NCBI RefSeq assembly: GCF_000612805.1
Contig: NZ_HG964405.1
Span: 443,963 to 507,962, forward strand
Direction: 5' to 3'
Length of the DNA stretch: 64,000 bases
Origin: Bacillus ndiopicus
GTDB taxonomy: Bacteria; Bacillota; Bacilli; Bacillales_A; Planococcaceae
Part shown: positions 26,702 to 33,951 of the stretch, one piece after another
How positions within the stretch are numbered: position 1 is the first letter of the stretch
How the letters are laid out: every line of letters begins with the position of its first letter
Notes under the pieces: model-generated
Databases searched by the model: none
Told to the model about the DNA's origin: nothing
The model's input: only the letters and a program-made list of their open reading frames with translations
Translations under genes and position numbers: made by a program

Positions 26702-27721
26702 ATGGGGCGTGAATTAGAGCTAGATGAACAGCCATTAGAGCAAGTGATTTATATGTCTTCACCAGTCGTGGAAGGACTTGCTGTCATCTGTGCTATGACA
26801 ACAGGAAAACAGAATTATTTCACAATAGAGCTACCCTATTTTCAACAGCTCTTCCCTGACCATTTAGTTATAAAGCAGCTTCAGCAATTTCAAAATGATT
26901 CAGTCTACGATCTATTTAACCTGTTAATTCCGATACCATATTTAGATTCTGTAGAGCAGTTTACTGAAAAGCTTCAGCATATGAAACTTGATTATTTTTT
27001 ATATTATTTTTGGGGCGAGGAAGTAGCATTTGATATAGTGCAACGATTATTACAGGATCCTACAACAATTTTTAGTATGGAGGACAACTATTACTGGCAA
27101 ACAGAAGCTGAGCGGCAATTATATGCTGAGTGGCTGTCACAGCTAGCAACATTTAAAGAGGAATTTACTCAACTTTTACTAAATATTGCACAAACCTCTA
27201 TATTCGAAACGATGCTCACAAACAAGGGGCCATTGATGCAAGAGTCGATTGAATCGCTGCAACAATTATCTTTAGAGCCACTTGCATTAGCGCAATATGT
27301 GATGGGCAAGACATTTAGACGAGTTAGCTTATATAAATTGTATTATTTTATTCCAAGCTATAGCCTATCGCCTACGAGAATGCGAATTTTTAATGAAACT
27401 GTATGTTTTGTACTTTATGGCTGTGCGAATCCATTATCAGATGAGCGTGAAAAAAGTGAACAATTATCTCAGCAACTGAAGGCAATCGCAGACCCCAATC
27501 GTCTCTTAATGCTACGAATGCTGACAACTAAAAAGGAATATGGTGCAAAGCTAGCAGAGTATTTAGGTATTACGACAGCAACCGTGTCACATCATTTAGA
27601 GATTTTGAAAAAAGCGGGTCTTGTTACAGAAGAAAAGATTGGTACAAGTAAATATTTTTCAGTCGACAGATCCGAAATAACGAAGATGCTAGCATCATTG
27701 CAGCGATTTACAAAAGCTTAA
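26702..27721 (+). CDS. ArsR-type winged-helix regulator with large N-terminal domain
   Basis: 339 residues. Residues about 255-335 form an ArsR/SmtB-like winged helix (LKAIADPNRLLMLRMLTTKKEYGAKLAEYLGITTATVSHHLEILKKAGLVTEEKIG, with YFSV in the wing). The first 250 residues have no metal-binding cysteine motif typical of ArsR and resemble the DUF5937-type sensory part of longer ArsR-like regulators. A strong RBS (AAGGAGGTGG) precedes the ATG. A promoter and operator-like palindrome lie between the LysE-type gene and this one. The matching palindrome before the HIT gene suggests that this protein regulates both itself and the downstream group. The ligand is unknown. Confidence 0.85.
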   Translation: MGRELELDEQPLEQVIYMSSPVVEGLAVICAMTTGKQNYFTIELPYFQQLFPDHLVIKQLQQFQNDSVYDLFNLLIPIPYLDSVEQFTEKLQHMKLDYFLYYFWGEEVAFDIVQRLLQDPTTIFSMEDNYYWQTEAERQLYAEWLSQLATFKEEFTQLLLNIAQTSIFETMLTNKGPLMQESIESLQQLSLEPLALAQYVMGKTFRRVSLYKLYYFIPSYSLSPTRMRIFNETVCFVLYGCANPLSDEREKSEQLSQQLKAIADPNRLLMLRMLTTKKEYGAKLAEYLGITTATVSHHLEILKKAGLVTEEKIGTSKYFSVDRSEITKMLASLQRFTKA

Positions 27722-27743
27722 TCAATTGATTAAGCTTTTTTAT
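27712..27743 (+). terminator. Terminator overlapping the end of the ArsR-type gene
   Basis: A 28-base perfect palindrome (AAAAGCTTAATCAA and its complement) continues into TTTTTTATTT and contains the stop codon of the regulator gene. Confidence 0.85.
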
Positions 27744-27755
27744 TTGTTCAAATAG

Positions 27756-27806
27756 TTGAAATTATTATTTTTTATAATATAATCATAATATTAGATAATT
27801 GTCTAA
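27756..27806 (+). promoter_or_regulatory. Promoter and operator-like palindrome before the HIT gene group
   Basis: TTGAAA (27756-27761) and TATAAT (27778-27783) are 16 bases apart. TTAGATAATTGTCTAA (27791-27806) covers the expected start site. This 16-mer matches the one at 26671-26686 at 13 of 16 positions. Confidence 0.6.
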
Positions 27807-27853
27807 TATAAGGGGATTCGTGTGAGCAACCAAGTATTCAACAAAGGAGAATA

Positions 27854-28303
27854 TTGATGAGTGAAAAATGTTTTATTTGTGATAAGCATAGAGGCAAAAT
27901 TAATACATCGGGAATCACGATTTATGAAGATGATTATGTATATGTAGGGCATATTGATAGCAACGACCAATTGAAATATATAGGTCATATTATGATTGAT
28001 TTGAAGAGACATGTTCCAACACTAGGAGATATGACGATGGAGGAAGCAAGTGCATTTGGCATAATCATGGCTAAAATTAGTGCGGCTTTGATGAAATTAG
28101 ACGGAGTGGAACATGTCTATGCACTCGTTTCAGGTAACTCGGTCCCGCACCTTCATATGCATTTAGTAGCACGCTACATCAACACGCCGAAAAAGTACTG
28201 GGGACCAATGGCAGTTTACGATTGGGAAGATGCTCCAAGGGGAGATGAAAATGAAGTGATTGAGCTATGTAATCGTCTGAAAATATATTTGGAGGGTCAC
28301 TAG
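27854..28303 (+). CDS. HIT-family (histidine triad) hydrolase
   Basis: 149 residues. The histidine triad reads HLHMHLVARY near residue 100, within the family pattern H-x-H-x-H-x-x. A C-x-x-C pair near the N-terminus (KCFICDKHRGK) is often found in HIT proteins of this type and may hold a metal. HIT enzymes hydrolyse nucleoside phosphoramidates, dinucleoside polyphosphates or similar adenylates; the substrate here is unknown. RBS AAAGGAG precedes the ATG. The next gene starts 2 bases after the stop, indicating one transcript. The shared gene group with a phosphatase-like and two Nudix proteins suggests nucleotide or phosphoryl metabolism. Confidence 0.9.
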   Translation: MMSEKCFICDKHRGKINTSGITIYEDDYVYVGHIDSNDQLKYIGHIMIDLKRHVPTLGDMTMEEASAFGIIMAKISAALMKLDGVEHVYALVSGNSVPHLHMHLVARYINTPKKYWGPMAVYDWEDAPRGDENEVIELCNRLKIYLEGH

Positions 28304-28304
28304 G

Positions 28305-29111
28305 ATGGGGAATTTTGTGAATGAGTTTAGTTGGTGTGGTGACCAAGAAAATTTTGTAGATAACATAAATATAAAGCGCATTGGTTATATACAAATAGGT
28401 CGATTTGGTGGAAATTCATCGGCAGGACAATATAAAAATGAAGATGGTTGTTTAGTCTGGGTAGATAAAGAAAAGAATTGGGAATTTGCAGTTATTTTAG
28501 ATGCACACAATTCTGCTGAAAGTGTTCATGTAATTTTAAAACATTTTTCAATGAAGAAAACTGAGTTGCACAATCTATTTTATTTAACGTGTGAACAAGT
28601 ATTCGAAAAAATAGAAGAAACAATATTAAGCCTGTTCAAGGATGAAAGCTTTCTTGCGGATTGTCGAAATATCCAAGGAGAAACGGCTTGCTTAATTATT
28701 TTTAGAAAAGACAAATATATTTGGTGGTTTTCGGTAGGCGATTGCCTGTCATTTCTATTTCACTCGGAGCTAGCACAGCTTACCCAATATCAACTCAATC
28801 AAAGGCAATTTTACGAATGGATTGGTCAAGTGAATACATTTGAGCAAACAGTTCCGTGCTATAGCAGTGGTAGAAGAGAGCTAAGAGTGGGCGTAAATCG
28901 CATATTTTTAACAACGGATGGACTGATTGAATGCCCTAATAAAACATTCTCTGCTCAAGAAATTTATACTATCATGACAAGCAATGCAATGGAAAAAGGC
29001 ATCGAAATATTGCTGCAAACCATTAAAGAAAACAATGTAAGAGATAGCACAACAATTATTTCTTGGGATGTGGATGTATCAAAAGCGGTGACAAGGCCAA
29101 GCAATGAATAA
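28305..29111 (+). CDS. PP2C-like serine/threonine phosphatase
   Basis: 268 residues with the order of motifs of PP2C phosphatases. KNED places Asp47, VILDAH places Asp66 (normally DGHGG, here DAHNS), FSVGDCLSF follows, TTDG places Asp205, and RDSTT places Asp247 (normally DNxT). The four metal-ligand aspartates are therefore present although the glycine-rich parts of motif 2 are lost. It could be a divergent active phosphatase or one with altered metal use. There is no membrane segment or signal. It starts 2 bases after the HIT stop with GGAGGG in the end of that gene, so translation is likely coupled. No partner kinase is seen nearby. Confidence 0.75.
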   Translation: MGNFVNEFSWCGDQENFVDNINIKRIGYIQIGRFGGNSSAGQYKNEDGCLVWVDKEKNWEFAVILDAHNSAESVHVILKHFSMKKTELHNLFYLTCEQVFEKIEETILSLFKDESFLADCRNIQGETACLIIFRKDKYIWWFSVGDCLSFLFHSELAQLTQYQLNQRQFYEWIGQVNTFEQTVPCYSSGRRELRVGVNRIFLTTDGLIECPNKTFSAQEIYTIMTSNAMEKGIEILLQTIKENNVRDSTTIISWDVDVSKAVTRPSNE

Positions 29112-29169
29112 ATGTCCAACTAACCAATACTTAATAGAAAAATCATTTTGTTAAAACGGAGGAATCGGA

Positions 29170-29694
29170 ATGCGAAGTATCTACGAAAATTGGGGCGATA
29201 GCGTTGTTAAATTAACTTGGATACCTAAAATGAATTTAGATGATATAAGAGCAAAGATTACGAGTGTACACAGTGTATGCGTTCAAAATAATAAAATACT
29301 ATTAAGCTTAATTGACAAAAGAGGATTTAGCATACCTGGTGGTCATATTGATGAAGGAGAATCAGTTGAAGATGCCATGCACAGAGAGGCTTTAGAAGAG
29401 GCTTATGTAAAAGGGGAGATAACTTATCTTGGGTGTATAGAAGTTAGTCATGAAGAAAATCCAAACTTCAATCCTAATGGGAAGTATCCCAAGATTGGTT
29501 ATCAAGCTTTTTTTAGAATGGATATTCACGAATGCTTGCCCTTTGCGAGAGAATATGAATCGAAGACTCGAATTTGGGTAGAGCCTTCAGAAATTATCTA
29601 TGTTATTGATGATCATGAATTGATTATAGACATCGTGAGGGAAGCTTTTCGGTCAATGTATAAGAATGAAAGGCATGAGCTAAATGAACTATAA
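29170..29694 (+). CDS. Nudix hydrolase
   Basis: 174 residues. The Nudix box is GGHIDEGESVEDAMHREALEEA, matching G-x5-E-x7-R-E-x-x-E-E, but the glycine that usually follows E-E-x is replaced (EEAYV), as in some divergent members. About 35 residues precede the fold. The enzyme should hydrolyse a nucleoside diphosphate linked to some moiety X; the substrate is unknown. RBS GGAGGAAT precedes the ATG. The gene overlaps the start of a second Nudix gene by 11 bases and appears to be the third member of the HIT-PP2C group, after a 58-base gap without a terminator. Confidence 0.87.
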   Translation: MRSIYENWGDSVVKLTWIPKMNLDDIRAKITSVHSVCVQNNKILLSLIDKRGFSIPGGHIDEGESVEDAMHREALEEAYVKGEITYLGCIEVSHEENPNFNPNGKYPKIGYQAFFRMDIHECLPFAREYESKTRIWVEPSEIIYVIDDHELIIDIVREAFRSMYKNERHELNEL

Positions 29695-30082
29695 AATTTG
29701 GAATGGTGCCGCAGCAATTATAATTAAAGATGAGAAAATATTGATGGTTCGGGCGAAAAATACAAATAGTTGGAGTGTCCCTTCAGGTGAAATTGAGGAT
29801 GGTGAGACATCAAAGGAAGCATGTATTCGCGAAGTGTGGGAAGAAACCGGCTATTATATAGCGATATTGAAGGAATTACATAAGAAAAAAATAATTATTG
29901 AAGACTATAAAGTAACAACTACTTATTTCTTGGGCAAAGTTATTGGTGGCCAGATGAGCTATCATGACCCCGACGATAATATTGAAGAAATTTCTTGGAA
30001 GACGAGAGACGAGGTATTAGGTTTAATACATAATTACCCAGAGGATAAACAAATGATTGAAGGCTTACTGCTAGGTCAGTAA
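29684..30082 (+). CDS. Nudix hydrolase, second copy
   Basis: 132 residues with a complete Nudix box, SGEIEDGETSKEACIREVWEETG, matching G-x5-E-x7-R-E-x-x-E-E-x-G. It is compact and MutT-like, without an extra domain. Its start lies inside the end of the preceding Nudix gene (11-base overlap), so the two are translationally coupled, but they are only moderately alike and are not a recent duplication. The substrate is unknown; nucleotide clean-up or cleavage of a signalling nucleotide both fit the context. No terminator is obvious before the c-di-AMP leader downstream. Confidence 0.88.
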   Translation: MNYKIWNGAAAIIIKDEKILMVRAKNTNSWSVPSGEIEDGETSKEACIREVWEETGYYIAILKELHKKKIIIEDYKVTTTYFLGKVIGGQMSYHDPDDNIEEISWKTRDEVLGLIHNYPEDKQMIEGLLLGQ

Positions 30083-30157
30083 AGAAATAAAAAAATTTCC
30101 CTTTACTTTTTTTTGAAGTAGGCGTAATATGACATCATTATAAAAGTTTCAAATTTC

Positions 30158-30300
30158 TAAATCGCTGAAGCAACTAGACGCGGGGGACCCAAAGATAGTG
30201 GATTGTCTAAGCAATCCTTGGGGTGAATCTCTTCTTAAATGAAGGGTAGGGCTACTCAGGCCCGAATCCGACAGCTAACCTCGTAAGCGTTAAGAGCAGA
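30158..30300 (+). promoter_or_regulatory. c-di-AMP riboswitch (ydaO/yuaA type)
   Basis: Conserved blocks of the ydaO-yuaA aptamer are present in order: CGCGGGGGACCC, GGGGTGAATC, AGGG-AGGGCTACT, GCCCGAATCCGACAGCTAACCTCGTAAGCG. The ends CGCT and AGCG can form P1. It lies in front of kimA with a terminator between. High c-di-AMP is expected to promote termination and lower potassium uptake. Confidence 0.93.
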
Positions 30301-30325
30301 AACATTGAAGCTTGCAGACAAATGG

Positions 30326-30372
30326 ATGTCTACAAGTCGTATTTGGTGATGACTTGTAGACATTTTTTATTT
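30326..30372 (+). terminator. Riboswitch-controlled terminator in the kimA leader
   Basis: ATGTCTACAAGTC pairs perfectly with GACTTGTAGACAT (13 bp, 12-base loop) and is followed by TTTTTATTT. This is the expression platform of the c-di-AMP riboswitch. Confidence 0.9.
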
Positions 30373-30450
30373 ATCTAAAGAGCCAATTGCTTTGGAGCGA
30401 TAGAATTAGAAAGGTGAAACACATTCTAAGAAAATAGAAGGTGTCATAAA

Positions 30451-32274
30451 ATGAAATCCTCATTAAAACGTTATCTTATTGGAAAGCCGCTAAAATCAGA
30501 TGCATTAGGGGAACAAAAATTAAGTAAAACAAAGGCACTTGCTATTTTATCATCTGATGCCTTGTCCTCAGTAGCATATGGACCTGAGCAAATATTGCTT
30601 GTACTGATAACGGTTAGCACTGTGGCATTGTGGTACTCCTTGCCAATTGCAGTAGGGGTTATTGTGCTGCTTGTTGCGTTGATTTTATCGTATCGACAAG
30701 TTATTTTTGCTTACCCACATGGTGGGGGAGCGTATGTTGTATCGAGGGAAAATTTAGGTGTCAATGCGGGGCTTGTTGCAGGTGGGTCCTTACTTGTTGA
30801 TTATATTTTAACAGTTGCTGTAAGTGTATCTGCTGGAACGGATGCAATTACATCTGCCTTTCCAAGTTTGCATTCGTATAACGTGATGATTGCCATATTT
30901 TTTGTTATTTGTTTGACACTATTAAATTTGCGTGGTGTTACAGAATCAGCATCGATTTTAGCGTATCCAGTATATTTATTTGTAGTAGTTATGCTAGTGT
31001 TAATAGGAGTAGGTGTTTATAACATTATCACAGGGCAAGTACCAGAAACACTACACTCGCCAGTCGGTACTCCTGTTGCAGGTATTAGCTTATTTATTTT
31101 ATTAAAGGCTTTTGCATCAGGGAGCTCGGCTTTAACAGGGGTAGAGGCAATTTCCAATGCCATCCCAAACTTCAAAGATCCAGCGCCGAAAAATGCTGCT
31201 AAAACATTGCTGGCAATGGGCGTCATTTTAGCTGCTTTATTTGTAGGTATCATAATTCTAGCTTACTTTTATGGTATAGTACCGAATAATCATGCGACAG
31301 TTGTATCGCAAATTGCGGAGGCAAGTGTAGGTCGTAATGTTTTTTATTATATTGTGCAAGGCACAACGGCAATGATTTTAGTGTTAGCTGCTAATACAGG
31401 TTATTCTGCTTTCCCATTGCTAGCGGTCAATTTATCGAAGGATGGCTTTATACCAAGAATATTTCAAATTAGAGGGGACCGTCTTGGTTATTCCAACGGT
31501 ATTGTAATGTTAGGTGTCGCAGCTATTGTATTAATTATTTTATTTGAGGGGGCTACAGAACATTTAATTCCACTTTATGCGGTAGGTGTTTTTATTCCTT
31601 TTACACTTGCGCAAGTTGGAATGGTGCGGAAATGGTTGCGTGAGAAATCAAGTGGCTGGATAGGGAAATTGATAATAAATGCGATAGGTGCTGTTATTTC
31701 CTTTGTTGTGGCGATGATGTTCCTAGTGACAAAATTACCACAAGTATGGCCTGTGTTTATTTTTTTACCAATGATTATTGTTGTATTCCATCGTATTAAG
31801 CAGCATTATCAAGATGTTGGAGAACAGCTCCGATTAGAGGAACGAGAATTACCGAATATTGAAGGGAATATTTTTATTATCCCAGTGGCAGGTATGACAA
31901 AAGTTGTTGAAAATTCTTTACATTATGTAAAATCATTAAACGTCGAAAAAATTGTCGCATTTTATGTTGCCTTTGATCAAGCAGATGCTAAAGCCTTTGA
32001 AGAGAAGTGGCATAAATGGCAGCCAAATATAAGACTAGTGACATACTATTCACCATATAGAAGTGTTACACAGCCATTGATGAAATTTATTGATAAGGTT
32101 GAGCATCAATATGGTAAATCAGGCTATCAAATAACTGTTGTAATTCCGCAGTTTCTACCAAAAAGGGGCTGGCATCATGCATTGCACAATCAATCGAGTA
32201 TATTAATTCGTGCAGCACTTCTATTTCATAAAAATGTTATCATCATGACAGTGCCATACCATTTAAAAAAATAG
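30451..32274 (+). CDS. kimA: High-affinity potassium importer KimA (APC superfamily)
   Basis: 607 residues, the length I recall for Bacillus subtilis KimA (YdaO). An N-terminal segment of about 35 residues (RYLIGKPLKSDALGEQKLSKTKALAILSSDALSSVAYGPEQ) is typical of this subfamily. About twelve hydrophobic helices follow to about residue 450, including AYPHGGGAYVVSRENLG. The C-terminal cytosolic domain (about 460-607) ends PKRGWHHALHNQSSILIRAALLFHKNVI. It imports K+ with protons and is known to be inhibited by c-di-AMP as well as switched off at the RNA level; the riboswitch upstream supports the identity. RBS AGAAGGTG precedes the ATG. It is probably monocistronic, with a strong hairpin downstream. 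Confidence 0.95.
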   Translation: MKSSLKRYLIGKPLKSDALGEQKLSKTKALAILSSDALSSVAYGPEQILLVLITVSTVALWYSLPIAVGVIVLLVALILSYRQVIFAYPHGGGAYVVSRENLGVNAGLVAGGSLLVDYILTVAVSVSAGTDAITSAFPSLHSYNVMIAIFFVICLTLLNLRGVTESASILAYPVYLFVVVMLVLIGVGVYNIITGQVPETLHSPVGTPVAGISLFILLKAFASGSSALTGVEAISNAIPNFKDPAPKNAAKTLLAMGVILAALFVGIIILAYFYGIVPNNHATVVSQIAEASVGRNVFYYIVQGTTAMILVLAANTGYSAFPLLAVNLSKDGFIPRIFQIRGDRLGYSNGIVMLGVAAIVLIILFEGATEHLIPLYAVGVFIPFTLAQVGMVRKWLREKSSGWIGKLIINAIGAVISFVVAMMFLVTKLPQVWPVFIFLPMIIVVFHRIKQHYQDVGEQLRLEERELPNIEGNIFIIPVAGMTKVVENSLHYVKSLNVEKIVAFYVAFDQADAKAFEEKWHKWQPNIRLVTYYSPYRSVTQPLMKFIDKVEHQYGKSGYQITVVIPQFLPKRGWHHALHNQSSILIRAALLFHKNVIIMTVPYHLKK

Positions 32275-32364
32275 CGAGTAGCTTCTGTAATGGTTTAGAG
32301 CTTCAGTTAAAAAGCTAATGAGTTTTTATCGATGGACCAAAATGAATTGATTATAGGAATACTT

Positions 32365-32400
32365 TTAAATCCATTGCTGGGAATATAGCAATGGATTTAA
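32365..32400 (+). terminator. Terminator-like hairpin after kimA
   Basis: A 14-bp perfect stem (TTAAATCCATTGCT with AGCAATGGATTTAA) has an 8-base loop and is followed by TTTG. It separates kimA from the c-di-GMP leader. Confidence 0.7.
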
Positions 32401-32611
32401 TTTGTTTAGATAAAAAAAGAAAAATTTATTGCAATATAATATTTTGTCCTTATTAAGCTAATCAATAACATCATCTAGAAAAAAATAATTTATTCGATAG
32501 TCCTATATGGTGATTAAATATAGAGATAAAAATACTAGTTCGACAAATCAAAAAATGTGATTTATACTATACGATAGTAATGTGAGGTTGTGAAATTAGT
32601 TCTGAAATTGT

Positions 32612-32690
32612 AAAGGCAAACTTATCGAAAGGTAAGGACGCAAAGCTACGAGTCTAAAATCCTTTTGGATAATGATAGTCGGGTTTCCAA
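32612..32690 (+). promoter_or_regulatory. c-di-GMP-I (GEMM) riboswitch aptamer
   Basis: The order GGCAAAC, stem CTTATC-GAAA-GGTAAG with the GNRA loop, GGACGCAAAGCTACG, AGTCTAAAATCC, GGATAATGATAGTCGGG and GGTTTCC matches the GEMM-I aptamer. The P1 helix has a small bulge relative to the usual GGUUGCC ending. It lies in front of a STAS-like/GNAT-like/MCP-like operon. Confidence 0.92.
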
Positions 32691-32712
32691 TTATACAATT
32701 AAGAGGTTATTT

Positions 32713-32745
32713 GGCTATCCCTAATTATACTTGGATAGCTTTTTT
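32713..32745 (+). terminator. Expression platform terminator of the c-di-GMP riboswitch
   Basis: GGCTATCC pairs with GGATAGCT and is followed by a TTTTT run. The upper arm GGCTATC can instead pair with GATAGTC (32674-32680) inside the aptamer, giving a possible antiterminator. Confidence 0.8.
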
Positions 32746-32805
32746 GAGTTTAGATAAATGAAGCAATGCCATATTATGAACTATTAAGTAAAAAGGAGCT
32801 CAAAT

Positions 32806-33174
32806 ATGATAGTCGTAGATAAGAAGAAATATAAAATGGCGATTAATCAAGGATCGAAGGAAGTTCATGTGCAAGTAAATGGACTAATTAGAGCGGAAGA
32901 TGCAGAAGGTTATTTGATAGATTTGCAGGATACGATTAATAAAATATCAAAACGTGATTATACATTTGTTATTGATGCGACTCACCAAACACCTACCCCG
33001 TCAAAAGTTGTACCACAGATGGAGCAAACGATGCTCTTTTATTCTTCTTTAGGCTTTAAGGATATTATCGTAGTAAAACCTTCATCAAAAATTGCCCAAG
33101 TACAAATTAGAAATGTACTTGAAAGAATTGAATTCCCAGGTACATTTATCGATAGCGTCAATCACGCTATGTAA
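32806..33174 (+). CDS. STAS-like small signalling protein
   Basis: 122 residues with the alternating beta/alpha pattern of SpoIIAA-like or STAS-like proteins (MIVVDKKKYKMAINQGSKEVHVQVNGLIRAEDAEGYLIDLQDTINK; YTFVIDATHQTP; FKDIIVVKP; VQIRNVLERI). A serine that could be phosphorylated, as in anti-anti-sigma factors, is not obvious at the usual place. There is no membrane segment. RBS AAGGAG precedes the ATG. It is the first gene behind the c-di-GMP riboswitch and is followed by the GNAT-like gene after 26 bases. A role as a protein-protein interaction module in the chemoreceptor-like pathway is an inference. Confidence 0.75.
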   Translation: MIVVDKKKYKMAINQGSKEVHVQVNGLIRAEDAEGYLIDLQDTINKISKRDYTFVIDATHQTPTPSKVVPQMEQTMLFYSSLGFKDIIVVKPSSKIAQVQIRNVLERIEFPGTFIDSVNHAM

Positions 33175-33200
33175 TTAAAAATTTGAAAGGAAGTTAACAA

Positions 33201-33911
33201 GTGAACACAACAGTAGAATTATATACATTTGAAATTATTACTGAGGAGCAAACCAATTTAATTCAAAAAGCAGCTGAATGCTTGGCACGTACATTTGTTG
33301 GAGTAGATGTTGCTGGAAAATGGGTACAGGAGCCAATGGTAGGTCAACTGAATTTAAATTATGAGGAATTCAGTGAATTTACCAAAGACTATTTGCATTC
33401 AATAGTAGGACAAGGCTATTGTGCAGTTGCCTTAGATGAAAATAACAATGTCGTGGGCGTGCTTGCTGGTGATACAAATGCGCCAGAGGTTATAGGAGAA
33501 GATTTATTTTCAGGACCTCTTGCTGATATGAATGTCATTATGCGTGTTTTGGATGATGTGACAGGTCGATTTATTGCTGATTACGAAGAGCGTAAAGGAA
33601 AAAAGGTCCAAGACGGACAGCTGCTACATTTATTCATGCTAGGAGTAATTGCTGAACATAACCGTCAGGAAGTGGTTCAGCAACTAGGTGAGAAGTTGTT
33701 AATGAAGGCTGCATTACAAGGTATCGAAGCTGTTGTTGGTGAAGCAACAAACCCAAAATCTATGCGTCTTTTAGAAAAGTTTTATGATATGAAAAAATAT
33801 GAGAATTTAGATGGAAATTATATTTGTCATAAATATCAAAATAACGAGAGACTAAAAGGGATTCCGTTAAGTATAGCTGCTGGAACATATATCGTTGTAA
33901 GAGAATTTTGA
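33201..33911 (+). CDS. GNAT-like acetyltransferase-fold protein
   Basis: 236 residues from a GTG start with GGAAG upstream. The middle and C-terminal parts resemble the GNAT fold: GYCAVALDENNNVVGVLAGD as the beta-strand pair, LLHLFMLGVIAEHNRQEVVQQLGEKLLMKAALQ as the acyl-CoA-binding loop and helix (here H-R-Q-E-V-V-Q-Q-L-G in place of Q/R-x-x-G-x-G/A), and EAVVGEATNPKSMRLLEKFYDMKKYE as the final strand and helix. The pyrophosphate-binding loop is not canonical, so catalysis is uncertain. It sits between the STAS-like and MCP-like genes under the c-di-GMP riboswitch, so a small-molecule-sensing or acylating role in that pathway is possible. Confidence 0.7.
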   Translation: MNTTVELYTFEIITEEQTNLIQKAAECLARTFVGVDVAGKWVQEPMVGQLNLNYEEFSEFTKDYLHSIVGQGYCAVALDENNNVVGVLAGDTNAPEVIGEDLFSGPLADMNVIMRVLDDVTGRFIADYEERKGKKVQDGQLLHLFMLGVIAEHNRQEVVQQLGEKLLMKAALQGIEAVVGEATNPKSMRLLEKFYDMKKYENLDGNYICHKYQNNERLKGIPLSIAAGTYIVVREF

Positions 33912-33951
33912 GATTATTAGATAACCAACTAAATAGGAAGGAGTATTTATT

